From assembly GCA_025060475.1 (NCBI GenBank), contig JANXBZ010000006.1:58865-122864 (forward strand): a stretch of DNA of 64,000 bases, written 5' to 3'. This stretch comes from Dictyoglomus sp. (lineage in GTDB: Bacteria > Dictyoglomota > Dictyoglomia > Dictyoglomales > Dictyoglomaceae). The notes beneath the pieces were generated by a model. It worked only from the letters and a program-made list of their open reading frames with translations, was not told the origin of the DNA and ran no database searches. This document shows, piece after piece, positions 34,902-44,025 of the stretch. Positions within the stretch are counted from its first letter, which is position 1; the number at the start of each line of letters is the position of its first letter. The position numbers and the translations under genes are program-made.

Positions 34902-35873
34902 ATGGCTGTTTTAATGGTTAATTTAGTAGAGAAAAATTCAAATATTAGACCTATATTAGTATTAAGCAGGTGCCTTAATAAAGAAGCAGTAAGATATAAT
35001 GGTGGAATTATAACAGACGATTTTACTAAGAAATTAGAAAAATACATAGAAGTAATTAGAGTTTGTCCAGAAGTAGATATAGGTATGCCTGTACCACGCC
35101 CCCCTGTTCTTCTTGCACGAATTGATGAGAAGATTCATATGATAGAACCAGAATCTAAAAAAGATTATACGGAAGAAATAGAAAAATTCTCAAGAAAATT
35201 TCTGTACTCTATAAAGGAAGTTGATGGATTCATTTTAAAAGCAAAATCTCCAAGTTGTGGAGTTAAAGATGCTAAACTTTATCAAGAGAATTTTAAAAAT
35301 ATAATAGGAAAAACTGATGGGTTATTTACAAAAATTGTAAGAGAAACTTACCCTTATCTTCCCGTAGAAGATGAGGGAAGACTTCATGATTTTTGGATAA
35401 GACAAAATTTCCTAACAAAAGTTTTTGCCTACGCGGATTTTAGAGCTTTAAAAAATAAAATAGAAAAAGTAAAAGATCTCATAAAATTTCACCAAAACTA
35501 TAAGTATCTGTTAATGTTATATTCTCCATCGAATCTTAAAAAAATGGGATATTTAATAGCTAATTGGGATAGAAAGGGATTAGAAGAAACTTTAAGAGAG
35601 TATGAAAAACTCTTTAGAGATACCTTTTCGAAAAATCAATCAATAAAATCTCATATTAATGTAATACAACATATATATGGGCACTTTTCTGATCTTTTGA
35701 AATCTAACGAAAAAAAACACTTCCAAAATCTAATAAAAAAGCTAAGAGAAGATAAAATTTATCTCAAGATTATTCTAGAACTTATTAGAAACTACGTCTA
35801 TAGGTTTGAAGATGAGTATCTATCCAAACAAAGGTATTTATATCCTTATCCAGAAGAATTAGAAGAGATTTAA
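34902..35873 (+). CDS. TudS-like (DUF523) and DUF1722 fusion protein
   Basis: Residues of about 17-150 are a DUF523/TudS domain. The three cysteines expected to hold a 4Fe-4S cluster are in LSRCLN (C24), RVCPEV and SPSCGVKD. The remaining part, with FHQNYKYLLMLYSP and NVIQHIYGHFSDLL, is DUF1722 (YbgA C-terminal). TudS enzymes remove sulfur from thiouracil, and TudS-DUF1722 fusions have been linked to removal of sulfur from tRNA 4-thiouridine; that last point is recalled knowledge. The start could be the ATG at 34902 or at 34914. Neither has a Shine-Dalgarno, and a TATAAT lies at 34893-34898, so the leader is very short. Confidence 0.88.
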   Translation: MAVLMVNLVEKNSNIRPILVLSRCLNKEAVRYNGGIITDDFTKKLEKYIEVIRVCPEVDIGMPVPRPPVLLARIDEKIHMIEPESKKDYTEEIEKFSRKFLYSIKEVDGFILKAKSPSCGVKDAKLYQENFKNIIGKTDGLFTKIVRETYPYLPVEDEGRLHDFWIRQNFLTKVFAYADFRALKNKIEKVKDLIKFHQNYKYLLMLYSPSNLKKMGYLIANWDRKGLEETLREYEKLFRDTFSKNQSIKSHINVIQHIYGHFSDLLKSNEKKHFQNLIKKLREDKIYLKIILELIRNYVYRFEDEYLSKQRYLYPYPEELEEI

Positions 35874-35905
35874 TATTGAAAAAGCAAGGAATAAGAATCT
35901 TTTTT

Positions 35906-36331
35906 CTATTCCCCAATAATCTTTACTAGTACTCTTTTTCGCCTTCCTCCATCAAATTCTCCATAGAAAACTTGTTCCCAAGGACCCAGATCAAGTTTTC
36001 CATTAGTTATGGCAATAACTACCTCTCTTCCCATTATGGTTCTTTTAAGATGGGCATCAGCATTATTTTCTCCCACATTATGGTAATATTGATCGTAAGG
36101 CTTTTCAGGAGCAAGCTTCTCAAGCCATATTTCAAAATCTTTATGTAGTCCAGGCTCATCATCGTTTACAAATACACTGGCAGTTATATGCATGGCATTA
36201 CAAAGAAGAATTCCCTCTCTAATACCACTTTCTTCCACACATCTTTGCAAAACATCTGTAATATTGACGAAAGCTCTCCTTGTTGGGATTTCAAACCAGA
36301 GTTCTTTTCTATAAGATTTCAATTCTCTCAC
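35906..36331 (-). CDS. YjbQ/UPF0047 family protein
   Basis: This 141-residue protein has the full family pattern: [24 protein letters not shown] with conserved His, and the end [24 protein letters not shown]. coli YjbQ can substitute weakly for thiamine phosphate synthase, but the physiological role is not settled. It lies 7 bp after the nitroreductase on the same strand and converges with the TudS-like gene, 32 bp away. Confidence 0.93.
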   Translation of the reverse strand: MRELKSYRKELWFEIPTRRAFVNITDVLQRCVEESGIREGILLCNAMHITASVFVNDDEPGLHKDFEIWLEKLAPEKPYDQYYHNVGENNADAHLKRTIMGREVVIAITNGKLDLGPWEQVFYGEFDGGRRKRVLVKIIGE

Positions 36332-36338
36332 CCCAATT

Positions 36339-36890
36339 TTAATCTATTATATTGAAAACATCTTCTCTTTTCTCTTTCTTTTCTGGTATTTCTTTAATAT
36401 ACCCAAAAGCTCCTGATGCATAGATTTCGTGATTCTCTGGAATTCTTAATTCTCTTTTTATTCCTTCACCCTCTTTTGAATTTAAGATTCTTATTATAGC
36501 ATGAATCCAGCATGCTCCGACTCCAATAGACCAAGCAGAAATCAACATATTTCCCATAGCAAGAATACAATCATACATTGCTGTGGGAACATTTTTATCT
36601 CCAGAAATAACAATTACTAAAGGGGCATTATAATAAACACAAAAATTAGGATCTTTTGCTCTTTCAAATCCAGCATTTATCATATCTTGTCTACATAATT
36701 CATTTATTCTCTTTAAAATATCTTTATTTTTAATTACAGTAAAAAGCCATGGTTGTCTATTCATACCACTGGGTGCATGCCTTCCAGCATTAAGGATTGT
36801 TAAAAGATCCTCTTCGGATAAAGGATCTTCTTTGAAAGATCTAATACTTCTTCTTTCTAAGATATTTTTTATAACCTCATTATTTCTCAT
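36339..36890 (-). CDS. Nitroreductase-family flavoprotein
   Basis: The family start is visible: [40 protein letters not shown], in which RRSIR and the SGMNRQPW stretch bind FMN. The end carries the family's [12 protein letters not shown] start at the ATG at 36890 (MRNNEVIKN), giving 183 residues. A frame extending to 36959 runs through the terminator hairpin of the upstream operon and is not credible. No strong ribosome binding site is seen. The substrate is unknown. Confidence 0.88.
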   Translation of the reverse strand: MRNNEVIKNILERRSIRSFKEDPLSEEDLLTILNAGRHAPSGMNRQPWLFTVIKNKDILKRINELCRQDMINAGFERAKDPNFCVYYNAPLVIVISGDKNVPTAMYDCILAMGNMLISAWSIGVGACWIHAIIRILNSKEGEGIKRELRIPENHEIYASGAFGYIKEIPEKKEKREDVFNIID

Positions 36891-36935
36891 ATTTGACACT
36901 TTTTTAAGAAATTTTTTCTCTTTATTATAAAATAA

Positions 36936-36967
36936 AAAGGGGAGTAGGGAAATTCCCACTCCCCTTT
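36936..36967 (-). terminator. Intrinsic terminator after the Lpl-type transporter operon
   Basis: The stem pairs 36936-36950 with 36954-36967 (one bulged A, GC-rich core GGGGAGT/ACTCCCC) with a 3-base loop. On the minus strand it is followed by TTTTTATTTTAT. It lies 28 bp after the solute-binding protein stop. The plus-strand side is also T-rich, but no gene ends there. Confidence 0.9.
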
Positions 36968-36994
36968 CTAGTATTTTTTTACTTAATAGACTCT

Positions 36995-38698
36995 TTACTT
37001 TTTCCAGAATTCTACCATTTCTCTTATTTGTTTTGTCTTATAATCTTCATACTTCTTTGCTCCCAAATCTTCCATACCCTTTAAGAATTTAGCCCATTCT
37101 TTATCAAATTCTGTGGTGGGAGCCATAATAACCTTTGGTATATTTCTTATCACATATTCAAACAACTTATTTCCTATCGCTCTTATATCTTCATCAGGAG
37201 TAGGATACATCCAAAGATAGCCCCAACTCTTCACTGGATATTCCTCTGCTTTAGGGAATAGATCTTTCCAGATCTCAACCTTATATGCAGAAAGAACTTG
37301 TTTTTCTACTTCAGTATAATTCTTTCTTATATCTTCCTTTCTTGTATCAGGAACTACAGGATTTCCAGTGGAGTCTATTACATAATTGGGAAGTCTTGGC
37401 CATGGATAAATATACACTCCTATTCCTGTTTTTCTTCCAAAATATGGATCTGTCTGTCTTTCTTTCTCTACTTCTGGTAAGAACACTCTCTTTCCATCTA
37501 TATAGGTATGATGAATTCCTTCTATTCCCCATTGCCTCAAAATATTTGAATCCTCTGTGCAGAGCCAATCTAAGAACTTTATAGCTCTAACTGGATCTTT
37601 ACATTTCTTTGTAATAGCTATACCCCATCCTCCTGTATATCCTGTTCTAACATCAGGAGGAGCCTGTTTTATTTTTTCACTTACCGTTACAGGATAGTAT
37701 CCATACATTCTATCATACTTTCCAGCCCTTCTTAATGCAGTAATTGGCTCTCCCACTGCCCAGCCTGCATCAATTAGTGCAAGAACCCTTCCACTGGCAA
37801 TTTTAGCTTTATATGTATCCTCCTTTTGTATAAAGGTTTCTTTATCTAATAATCCTTGATTCCACATACGATTCAACCATCTGAAGTATTCTTTCTCAAT
37901 AGGTCTCTTATAATGGAAGATACATCTTAATGTCTTTGGATCCACGTATAATTCTCCATCATCGGGAGCACCCGTAGCAATAAAGGCTGGATTTGTTACA
38001 CTTATTACTGTTCTCCAGTCATCTGCACATAAAGTTAGAGGTATTGTGGGAAGTCCATCGGTAGTTGGATGTTTCTTATAATAGGCTTTTATTGCATTTT
38101 CAAAGTCTTTTAGGGTTCTAATCTTGGGATATCCAAGTTCCATTACTACTCTGTGCTGGAGCATAAAACCGCCATTTACATCTAATACTCTATCATTATC
38201 AGTTCCATAAGCACCTAAACAATAAATTCGAGGATCTTCCTTACTCCACTTTAATCTTTTTAAATTCTCTCCATAGGCCTTCTTAATATTTGGAGCATAT
38301 TTTTCAATAAGATCATCTAAAGGAATCAATGCTCCTGCATCTTTAAGAAGGGCTAAATCACCTTTTGCATAAACAAGATCGGGATAATCTCCGCTTGCTG
38401 CCATAATTTGAATTTTTTCTCTTACTGCTGCCTGATTAGGTGCATATTCAATGTCTAAGGTTACTCCTGTTAATTCTTTAATCTTTTGTGCTACAGGACT
38501 TCTAAATTGATCATCATTGGGATTTACTTCTCCTATATATACTTTGAAAGTTATTGGCTTACTTGCTTCAGGAGTTGGTGTCATGGGTTTATAAAGCTTT
38601 ACTTGAGCATTTACTATATTTATTTTCCCACCAATACTTAAAATAAGAATTAGAGATAAAATGGAAAACCAACTTAAGATTTTTTTGAACCTTTTCAT
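36995..38698 (-). CDS. Sugar ABC transporter solute-binding protein (LplA/YtcQ-like)
   Basis: The 567-residue exported protein has a signal peptide (1-31) ending NVNA/QV-like and no lipobox Cys. It is of the long family-1 binding protein type found with YesM/YesN systems. Visible features are EKIQIMAASGDYPDLVYAKGD and a C-terminal lobe with NYTEVEKQVLSAYK and GAKKYEDYKTKQIREMVEFWK. It is the third gene after two permeases, and the divergent sensor kinase and regulator support uptake of a complex oligosaccharide, perhaps a rhamnogalacturonan fragment. A terminator follows. Confidence 0.9.
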   Translation of the reverse strand: MKRFKKILSWFSILSLILILSIGGKINIVNAQVKLYKPMTPTPEASKPITFKVYIGEVNPNDDQFRSPVAQKIKELTGVTLDIEYAPNQAAVREKIQIMAASGDYPDLVYAKGDLALLKDAGALIPLDDLIEKYAPNIKKAYGENLKRLKWSKEDPRIYCLGAYGTDNDRVLDVNGGFMLQHRVVMELGYPKIRTLKDFENAIKAYYKKHPTTDGLPTIPLTLCADDWRTVISVTNPAFIATGAPDDGELYVDPKTLRCIFHYKRPIEKEYFRWLNRMWNQGLLDKETFIQKEDTYKAKIASGRVLALIDAGWAVGEPITALRRAGKYDRMYGYYPVTVSEKIKQAPPDVRTGYTGGWGIAITKKCKDPVRAIKFLDWLCTEDSNILRQWGIEGIHHTYIDGKRVFLPEVEKERQTDPYFGRKTGIGVYIYPWPRLPNYVIDSTGNPVVPDTRKEDIRKNYTEVEKQVLSAYKVEIWKDLFPKAEEYPVKSWGYLWMYPTPDEDIRAIGNKLFEYVIRNIPKVIMAPTTEFDKEWAKFLKGMEDLGAKKYEDYKTKQIREMVEFWKK

Positions 38699-38778
38699 TT
38701 TCCTCTTATCCTCCTTTTAAATATCTTGGAAAGAGATAATTGAAGGGAAATATTAATTTACCCTTACACCCCCTTTCC

Positions 38779-39666
38779 TTAACTCTTTATAGCACCTAAA
38801 GTCATGCCCTTTATAAAGTATTTTTGTAGGAAAGGATATACAAAAATGATAGGTAAAGTAGTTATTATAGTCATTGCCATTCTCAAAGATTGGGGAGTTA
38901 CCCTCATGGTCTTCATGGGATCAAGAATACTATAATAGTCTATCGTCGAAGATGCAGCTGCATTTGCTAATATTTTCTGAAGCTCATATTGTAAAGTAGT
39001 TAAAGCCTTATTCCCTCCACAATAAAGATAGGTATCAAACCAAGAATTCCAATGACCTACTGCAATAAAAAGAGCAATAGTAGCCAAGACAGGAAGACAA
39101 AGGGGAAATACTACTTTGAAGAAAATTGTTATATCATTTGCTCCATCAATCATAGCGGATTCCTGAAGTTCCATGGGAAGCTGATCTATGTAGGCACGAA
39201 CAAGAATAATATTAAAGGGATTAAGAAGGCCAGGAAGGATATATACTAAAAATTTATTCATCAATCCAAGGCTTCTTATAAGAAGATATTCAGGAACTAA
39301 TCCTCCACCTACATACATTGTTATTAGGAATAAAATGGTTACAAATTTATTGGCGAAGAAATCCCTTCTACTCAAGACATAAGCAACCATAGCAGTAGAT
39401 ACAACGCTTACAATTGTACCTATTACTGTTCTTAGAGTAGATATTAAAGCTGCCTGTCCAATTAAAGGATAATTAAAAATCTCTCTATAATTATCTAAAG
39501 TAAAAACTCTTGGAAATATAGTAATTCCTCCTTTTATAGCATCAAAGGGATCATTTAGAGAAACTGCAAGGACATACAAGAAAGGATATATAGTAACTAC
39601 TACTAATAAGACCATTAAAGAATAATTTATTACATCAAAAATCTTATCTCCAAGACTTCTTTTCAT
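38779..39666 (-). CDS. Sugar ABC transporter permease (LplC/YtcP-like)
   Basis: This 295-residue permease has six predicted helices and the EAA loop ESAMIDGANDITIFFKVVFPLCLPV. It ends with FLQKYFIKGMTLGAIKS, the LplC/YtcP family end. It pairs with the upstream LplB/YteP-type permease (11 bp gap). The ribosome binding site AGGAGG lies upstream of the ATG. The ATPase is not encoded here; such systems often use a shared MsmK-type ATPase. Confidence 0.93.
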   Translation of the reverse strand: MKRSLGDKIFDVINYSLMVLLVVVTIYPFLYVLAVSLNDPFDAIKGGITIFPRVFTLDNYREIFNYPLIGQAALISTLRTVIGTIVSVVSTAMVAYVLSRRDFFANKFVTILFLITMYVGGGLVPEYLLIRSLGLMNKFLVYILPGLLNPFNIILVRAYIDQLPMELQESAMIDGANDITIFFKVVFPLCLPVLATIALFIAVGHWNSWFDTYLYCGGNKALTTLQYELQKILANAAASSTIDYYSILDPMKTMRVTPQSLRMAMTIITTLPIIFVYPFLQKYFIKGMTLGAIKS

Positions 39667-39677
39667 ATTTGATCCTC

Positions 39678-40586
39678 CTAAAAAATTCTGTAGCCTGTTA
39701 TTTTTCTACTTAATCTATTAGCAGAGAATAATAATATTAAGCTAACAACAGACTTAAAAATTCCTGCTGCAGTACCAAAAGAGAATCTTCCTGCTCTTAT
39801 TCCATAATCCAATGCATAAAGATCTATAACGTCAGAAACATTTCTCACTGCAGATGTTCTCAAAAGAAATTGTCTTTCGAATCCGATGTTTATAATATTT
39901 CCAATAACAAGAATTAAAATAACTATAATTGTAGGCATAATACCAGGTAAAGTTATATGCCACATCTTTTGAAATCGATTAGCTCCATCCACTTCTGCAG
40001 ACTCATAAAGCTCAGGGTTAATAGATGCGATTGCTGCAAGAAAGATAATTGTATTCCATCCAAGCTCCTTCCAAATATCTGAAAAAACCACTATCCACCA
40101 AAAATATTTTGGATCTCCAAAAAACAGTATAGGTTCTCTTATAAATCCCAGTCTCATTAAAAGATAATTAACTACACCATCGGGAGCAAGCATAGCATGG
40201 ACAATACTTGCTACAATCACCCAAGACACAAAATGAGGAAGATATGAAATAGTCTGAACAGTTCTCTTAAAAACATTATGTCTTATTTCATTTATAAGAA
40301 GGGCTAATATTATGGGAAGGGGAAATCCAAAAATAATTCCCATAATACTCATGGCGAGGGTATTTCTCATAACAAGATAAAATTCAGGATCAGAAAACAT
40401 CTCTCTAAAATACTTCAAACCTACCCACTGCTGTTGAAATATAGGAATACCTGGTTTGTAGTTTTGAAAGGCGGTGATCCAACCCCAAAGAGGTATGTAA
40501 CGAAAGATGATAAGCCAAATTACAAAGGGTAATATCATAAGGATTAGATATTTCTGCTTCTTAATAATCTTAATGGTTTTCTCCAT
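39678..40586 (-). CDS. Sugar ABC transporter permease (LplB/YteP-like)
   Basis: This 302-residue inner-membrane permease starts MEKTIKIIKKQKYLILMILPFVIWLIIF, typical of LplB/YteP. The EAA loop ESAEVDGANRFQKMWHITLPGI contacts the ATPase. I take the ATG at 40586 after GGAGGG; a TTG at 40598 lies upstream in frame, inside the ribosome binding site. It is the first gene of the operon, divergent from the sensor kinase. The 166-bp intergenic region holds a 12-bp palindrome (CTAAAATTTTAG, 40650-40661) that could be a regulator site. Confidence 0.93.
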   Translation of the reverse strand: MEKTIKIIKKQKYLILMILPFVIWLIIFRYIPLWGWITAFQNYKPGIPIFQQQWVGLKYFREMFSDPEFYLVMRNTLAMSIMGIIFGFPLPIILALLINEIRHNVFKRTVQTISYLPHFVSWVIVASIVHAMLAPDGVVNYLLMRLGFIREPILFFGDPKYFWWIVVFSDIWKELGWNTIIFLAAIASINPELYESAEVDGANRFQKMWHITLPGIMPTIIVILILVIGNIINIGFERQFLLRTSAVRNVSDVIDLYALDYGIRAGRFSFGTAAGIFKSVVSLILLFSANRLSRKITGYRIF

Positions 40587-40696
40587 CTTTCCCTCCAATA
40601 ATCCCTTTTCTCAATCAAAATTAAACAAATAAAATTTCTTTTAGAAAACCTAAAATTTTAGACATTTTTATCCCCAAAAATTAGAGAATTTTACGA

Positions 40697-40726
40697 TTTA
40701 CAGGGATAAATTTTTCATTTTATACT
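40697..40726 (+). promoter_or_regulatory. Promoter of the YesM/YesN-like two-component genes
   Basis: TTTACA (40697-40702), an 18-base spacer and TATACT (40721-40726) lie 27 bases before the kinase ATG, which has its own Shine-Dalgarno (AGAAGGAG). This is a fair match to a sigma-70-type promoter. Confidence 0.55.
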
Positions 40727-40752
40727 TAAAAAGATAAGAAGGAGAAATTTCA

Positions 40753-42507
40753 ATGAGATTTTGTGATTTTAGAATGTATGAAAAACTCATAATAAGTTAT
40801 ATTTTAGTATCTCTTATACCCATATTGATTCTTGGTTCTTTTGCCATTATTCATTTTAGAAATTTTGCCTCAGAATCAATCTCCCGTGAAATTTACAATA
40901 ATCTTGAGACCATCAAGTTAAAGATGGAGGAAATGAATGACGAAGCTGTAAATATAGCAAATAAATTAATGATAGATCAGAGATTAAAGGAACTTCTTTT
41001 ACATAGATATAAAACTCCTTTGGAGGCTTATTTAAAATACTCTGGATATAAAGATATCGAAAATTATAAAACTCTGTATGCAAAAACTATCTCTCATATA
41101 AGGATATATTCTGAGAATCCAACTATACTAGAAAATGGCATATTTTATAAGGCAACAAAAGATATTAGACAACAACACTGGTATAAGTTGGCTCATAGGC
41201 TTAATGGTTTTATAAGATGGGAACTTATTTACGAATATAAAGATTTATATCCCCAATATTACTTAAGTCTAGTAAGACTTCTCAGGGATGTATATAATGA
41301 AAAATTTGGTGTATTAGTTATAAATCTAAATAAACTTGAAATAAATAAGATTTTAAGACATCAGCCTTTTGATACATTTGTTGTAAATAATGAGAAATTA
41401 ATAGTTGCAAGTAGTGACGATCATTTATTAAACACAAAATTAGAAATAGACTTAAAAAAAATTTTAGGAAAAAATGATAACTTTATCTATCGAAATGGGA
41501 AAAAATACAAAGCTATTGGGATATACTTACCTTTAACAGGAGATAATAAAGATTTTTACATTGTCAGCATGGTTCCTTTTGATTTAATAATGGGAGCACC
41601 AATAAGAATGCAAAACTTTGCTATTTTTATTATAATTATTAGCTTCCTTGCCTCTATCTTTTTAATCTTTATCTTTTCAAGAAGTACTAGTAAAAGATTA
41701 TCTATTTTAACGAAGGCAGTAAGAGAAATATCTCATGGAAGTTGGGATTTGGATATTCCCCTTGAAGGAAGGGATGAATTTGCTCAGCTTTCTGAAGATA
41801 TTAAAAATATGGCAAAGAATATAAAAAAACTCATTGAAGAAGTTTATATAGCAAATATTCAAAAGAATGAACTTTTATTAAGAGAAAAAGAGATAAAATT
41901 AAAGCTCTTGACTAACCAATTAAATCCTCATTTTCTATTTAATACCCTTGAGACTTTACATATGATGGCTATTTGTAATGGACAAAAAGATATAGCAGAT
42001 ATGGTTTTAAAATTGGGTAATATTTTAAGAAAAAATATAGAATTGAAAGGAAATTTAGTTAAACTTGAAACAGAACTAAATCTTGTTAGGGATTATTTAG
42101 AAATTCAAAAATATAGATTTGGAAAAATAAATTATAAAATAGAAACTCACGTTGATCCTAGTAGAATTTATATTCTTCCCTTTCTTATCCAGCCTATAGT
42201 CGAAAATTCTATTATACATGGGTTAGAAAACAAAATAGATGAAGGATTTATATACGTTAAAGTTAAAAAGGAAGAAGAAAGACTTATTATTTCCATAGAA
42301 GATAATGGGGTAGGAATGGAAAAGGAGACTTTAGAATCTTTAATGTCTAAACTTTCAAAGGAAAATAACAATGAGAAAATAGGATTAAGAAACATATGGG
42401 AAAGAATAAAACTTTATTACGGAGAAGAATATGAGTTAAAAATCACAAGTGAAAAGGAAAAGGGTACTAAAGTAGATATCATTATTCCCTATATAGAGAT
42501 GGGATGA
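40753..42507 (+). CDS. Sensor histidine kinase (YesM-like)
   Basis: The protein has helices at about 12-34 and 290-318 framing an extracellular sensing region. A HAMP-like segment follows (SRSTSKRLSILTKAVREISHGSWDLDIP), then the His_kinase domain with the phospho-His H393 in NQLNPHFLFNTLE. A GHKL ATPase end has ENSIIHGLENK and IEDNGVGM. This is the YesM/LytS-type layout used to sense oligosaccharides, often together with a binding protein. The response regulator follows 6 bp downstream. It is divergent from an Lpl-type importer that it most likely controls. Confidence 0.94.
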   Translation: MRFCDFRMYEKLIISYILVSLIPILILGSFAIIHFRNFASESISREIYNNLETIKLKMEEMNDEAVNIANKLMIDQRLKELLLHRYKTPLEAYLKYSGYKDIENYKTLYAKTISHIRIYSENPTILENGIFYKATKDIRQQHWYKLAHRLNGFIRWELIYEYKDLYPQYYLSLVRLLRDVYNEKFGVLVINLNKLEINKILRHQPFDTFVVNNEKLIVASSDDHLLNTKLEIDLKKILGKNDNFIYRNGKKYKAIGIYLPLTGDNKDFYIVSMVPFDLIMGAPIRMQNFAIFIIIISFLASIFLIFIFSRSTSKRLSILTKAVREISHGSWDLDIPLEGRDEFAQLSEDIKNMAKNIKKLIEEVYIANIQKNELLLREKEIKLKLLTNQLNPHFLFNTLETLHMMAICNGQKDIADMVLKLGNILRKNIELKGNLVKLETELNLVRDYLEIQKYRFGKINYKIETHVDPSRIYILPFLIQPIVENSIIHGLENKIDEGFIYVKVKKEEERLIISIEDNGVGMEKETLESLMSKLSKENNNEKIGLRNIWERIKLYYGEEYELKITSEKEKGTKVDIIIPYIEMG

Positions 42508-42513
42508 GACAAA

Positions 42514-44025
42514 ATGTATAGAGTTATTATCATTGATGACGAGCCTTTAATAAGAAAAGGCTTAAGAAAAATTATAGATTGGAATAATTTTGGATTTAAC
42601 ATTATAGGGGATGCAGAAAATGGAATTGATGGTTATAAAAAAATATGTAGCTTAAATCCAGATCTATGTATTATTGACATAAAAATGCCTGGAATGGATG
42701 GTTTAAGCCTAATTGAGAAGATAAAAAACAAAAATATCAACACAAAAATAATAATTCTTACAGGATATCCTGAATTTGAATATGCAAAAAAAGCTATAGA
42801 TTTAGGTGTAGAAACTTATCTTCTAAAACCCATAGATCCAGAGATATTAGCAGAAAAGATTAAGAAAATATATTTGGAATTAGAAAGGGAAAAAAGTATT
42901 AAAAAACTTATTAATAAAAGTATAGAATTCACAAGGGAGAAAATTGTTGAGAAAATAATAAAGAGAGAACTTGAAGGTATTTCCATAGAGGAATTAGAGG
43001 AAATGTATAATATAAATTTCACTTGGAAAGCTTATCAAGTTATATTGGTAGAACCAAATAATGAGGAAATATTTAGAGAGATTAAAAACATATTTTCCTA
43101 CTATGCCTTTCATATAGATAATCTTATCGGAATTCTTGTAGAGGATATTTCAAAACCTCATCTTAAAAAGAAAATTATTGACATGAAAAATAAAATTAAA
43201 TCAAAATATTTATTAGATATTTATATTTCCGTGGGAGAAAAGGTTTTTAACATACAAGAATTATATAAGTCTTATAATTCTGCTCTTAATCTCTTTAAGA
43301 AAAAATTTTTATATAATAAAAAAGGAATAATCTTATATCAAGGAGATAGAAAAATAAAAACTGCAGAGGAGATCTCCGATGAAAATATAGTCAAAGAATT
43401 GATAAGATCAATAGAAAAGCTTGATATAAATAATATCAATGATATTTTAGATAAAAAAATGAAATTCTGTATATCAGAGGAACTAAATGAAGAAGAAATT
43501 AAAACAAGCTATCTTAAAATCTTTTTAAATATTATAAATCATTTTTCCACAAATTATTCAAAATTTAAAGAAATTTCTAAAAACTATCTAACAGATGCTC
43601 TAATAAAAGATTTTTACAAAAAAGAATCTCTCTTTGAACTAAATTGTTTTATGAAAAGTTTAATATTAGATATCACTGAAAACTTTTCTAAAATATTTGG
43701 TAGATCGATAATTTCAAAAATCTTAGAATATTTAGAATGTAATTATTATAAAGATTTAAAGATAAAAGAGGTTGCAAAAATCTTTGGATATAATAGTTGC
43801 TATTTTGGAAAGATTTTTAGAAGATATACAGGTGAAAATTTTAATACCTATTTAGATAAAATAAGAATAAATAAAGCTAAAGAATTACTTCTTCAAGGAA
43901 TTAAAGTTGTAGAAGTTGCTGAAAAAGTTGGATATAAAGATATCGATTACTTCATTATGAAGTTTAAAAAGTACACAGGAAAATCTCCCAAAAATTATAA
44001 AGAGGAGCTTATAAATTCATCTTAA
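42514..44025 (+). CDS. Response regulator with AraC-type DNA-binding domain (YesN-like)
   Basis: The receiver domain (1-120) has the acidic pair D8/D9, phospho-acceptor D55 in CIIDIKMPG and K107 in LLKPIDP. A long variable middle part follows. The last 100 residues hold two AraC helix-turn-helix motifs, with KIFGYNSCYFGKIFRRYTGENFNTYLDKIRI and VAEKVGYKDIDYFIMKFKKYTGKSP. It should activate the divergent transporter genes when phosphorylated by the upstream kinase. Its end overlaps, tail to tail, the DUF4388 gene by 17 bp. Confidence 0.95.
   Translation: MYRVIIIDDEPLIRKGLRKIIDWNNFGFNIIGDAENGIDGYKKICSLNPDLCIIDIKMPGMDGLSLIEKIKNKNINTKIIILTGYPEFEYAKKAIDLGVETYLLKPIDPEILAEKIKKIYLELEREKSIKKLINKSIEFTREKIVEKIIKRELEGISIEELEEMYNINFTWKAYQVILVEPNNEEIFREIKNIFSYYAFHIDNLIGILVEDISKPHLKKKIIDMKNKIKSKYLLDIYISVGEKVFNIQELYKSYNSALNLFKKKFLYNKKGIILYQGDRKIKTAEEISDENIVKELIRSIEKLDINNINDILDKKMKFCISEELNEEEIKTSYLKIFLNIINHFSTNYSKFKEISKNYLTDALIKDFYKKESLFELNCFMKSLILDITENFSKIFGRSIISKILEYLECNYYKDLKIKEVAKIFGYNSCYFGKIFRRYTGENFNTYLDKIRINKAKELLLQGIKVVEVAEKVGYKDIDYFIMKFKKYTGKSPKNYKEELINSS

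Noticed and set aside
35874..35905. Weak inverted repeat GGAATA...TATTCC between convergent genes as a terminator
   Set aside because: The stem is only six pairs with a 12-base loop and little GC.
36891..36959. Longer nitroreductase start
   Set aside because: The extension runs through the terminator hairpin of the upstream operon and encodes no conserved residues.
40650..40661. Palindrome CTAAAATTTTAG between the importer and the sensor kinase as an operator
   Set aside because: In such AT-rich DNA a 12-bp AT palindrome occurs often by chance, and I found no second copy. It is mentioned only in the permease entry.
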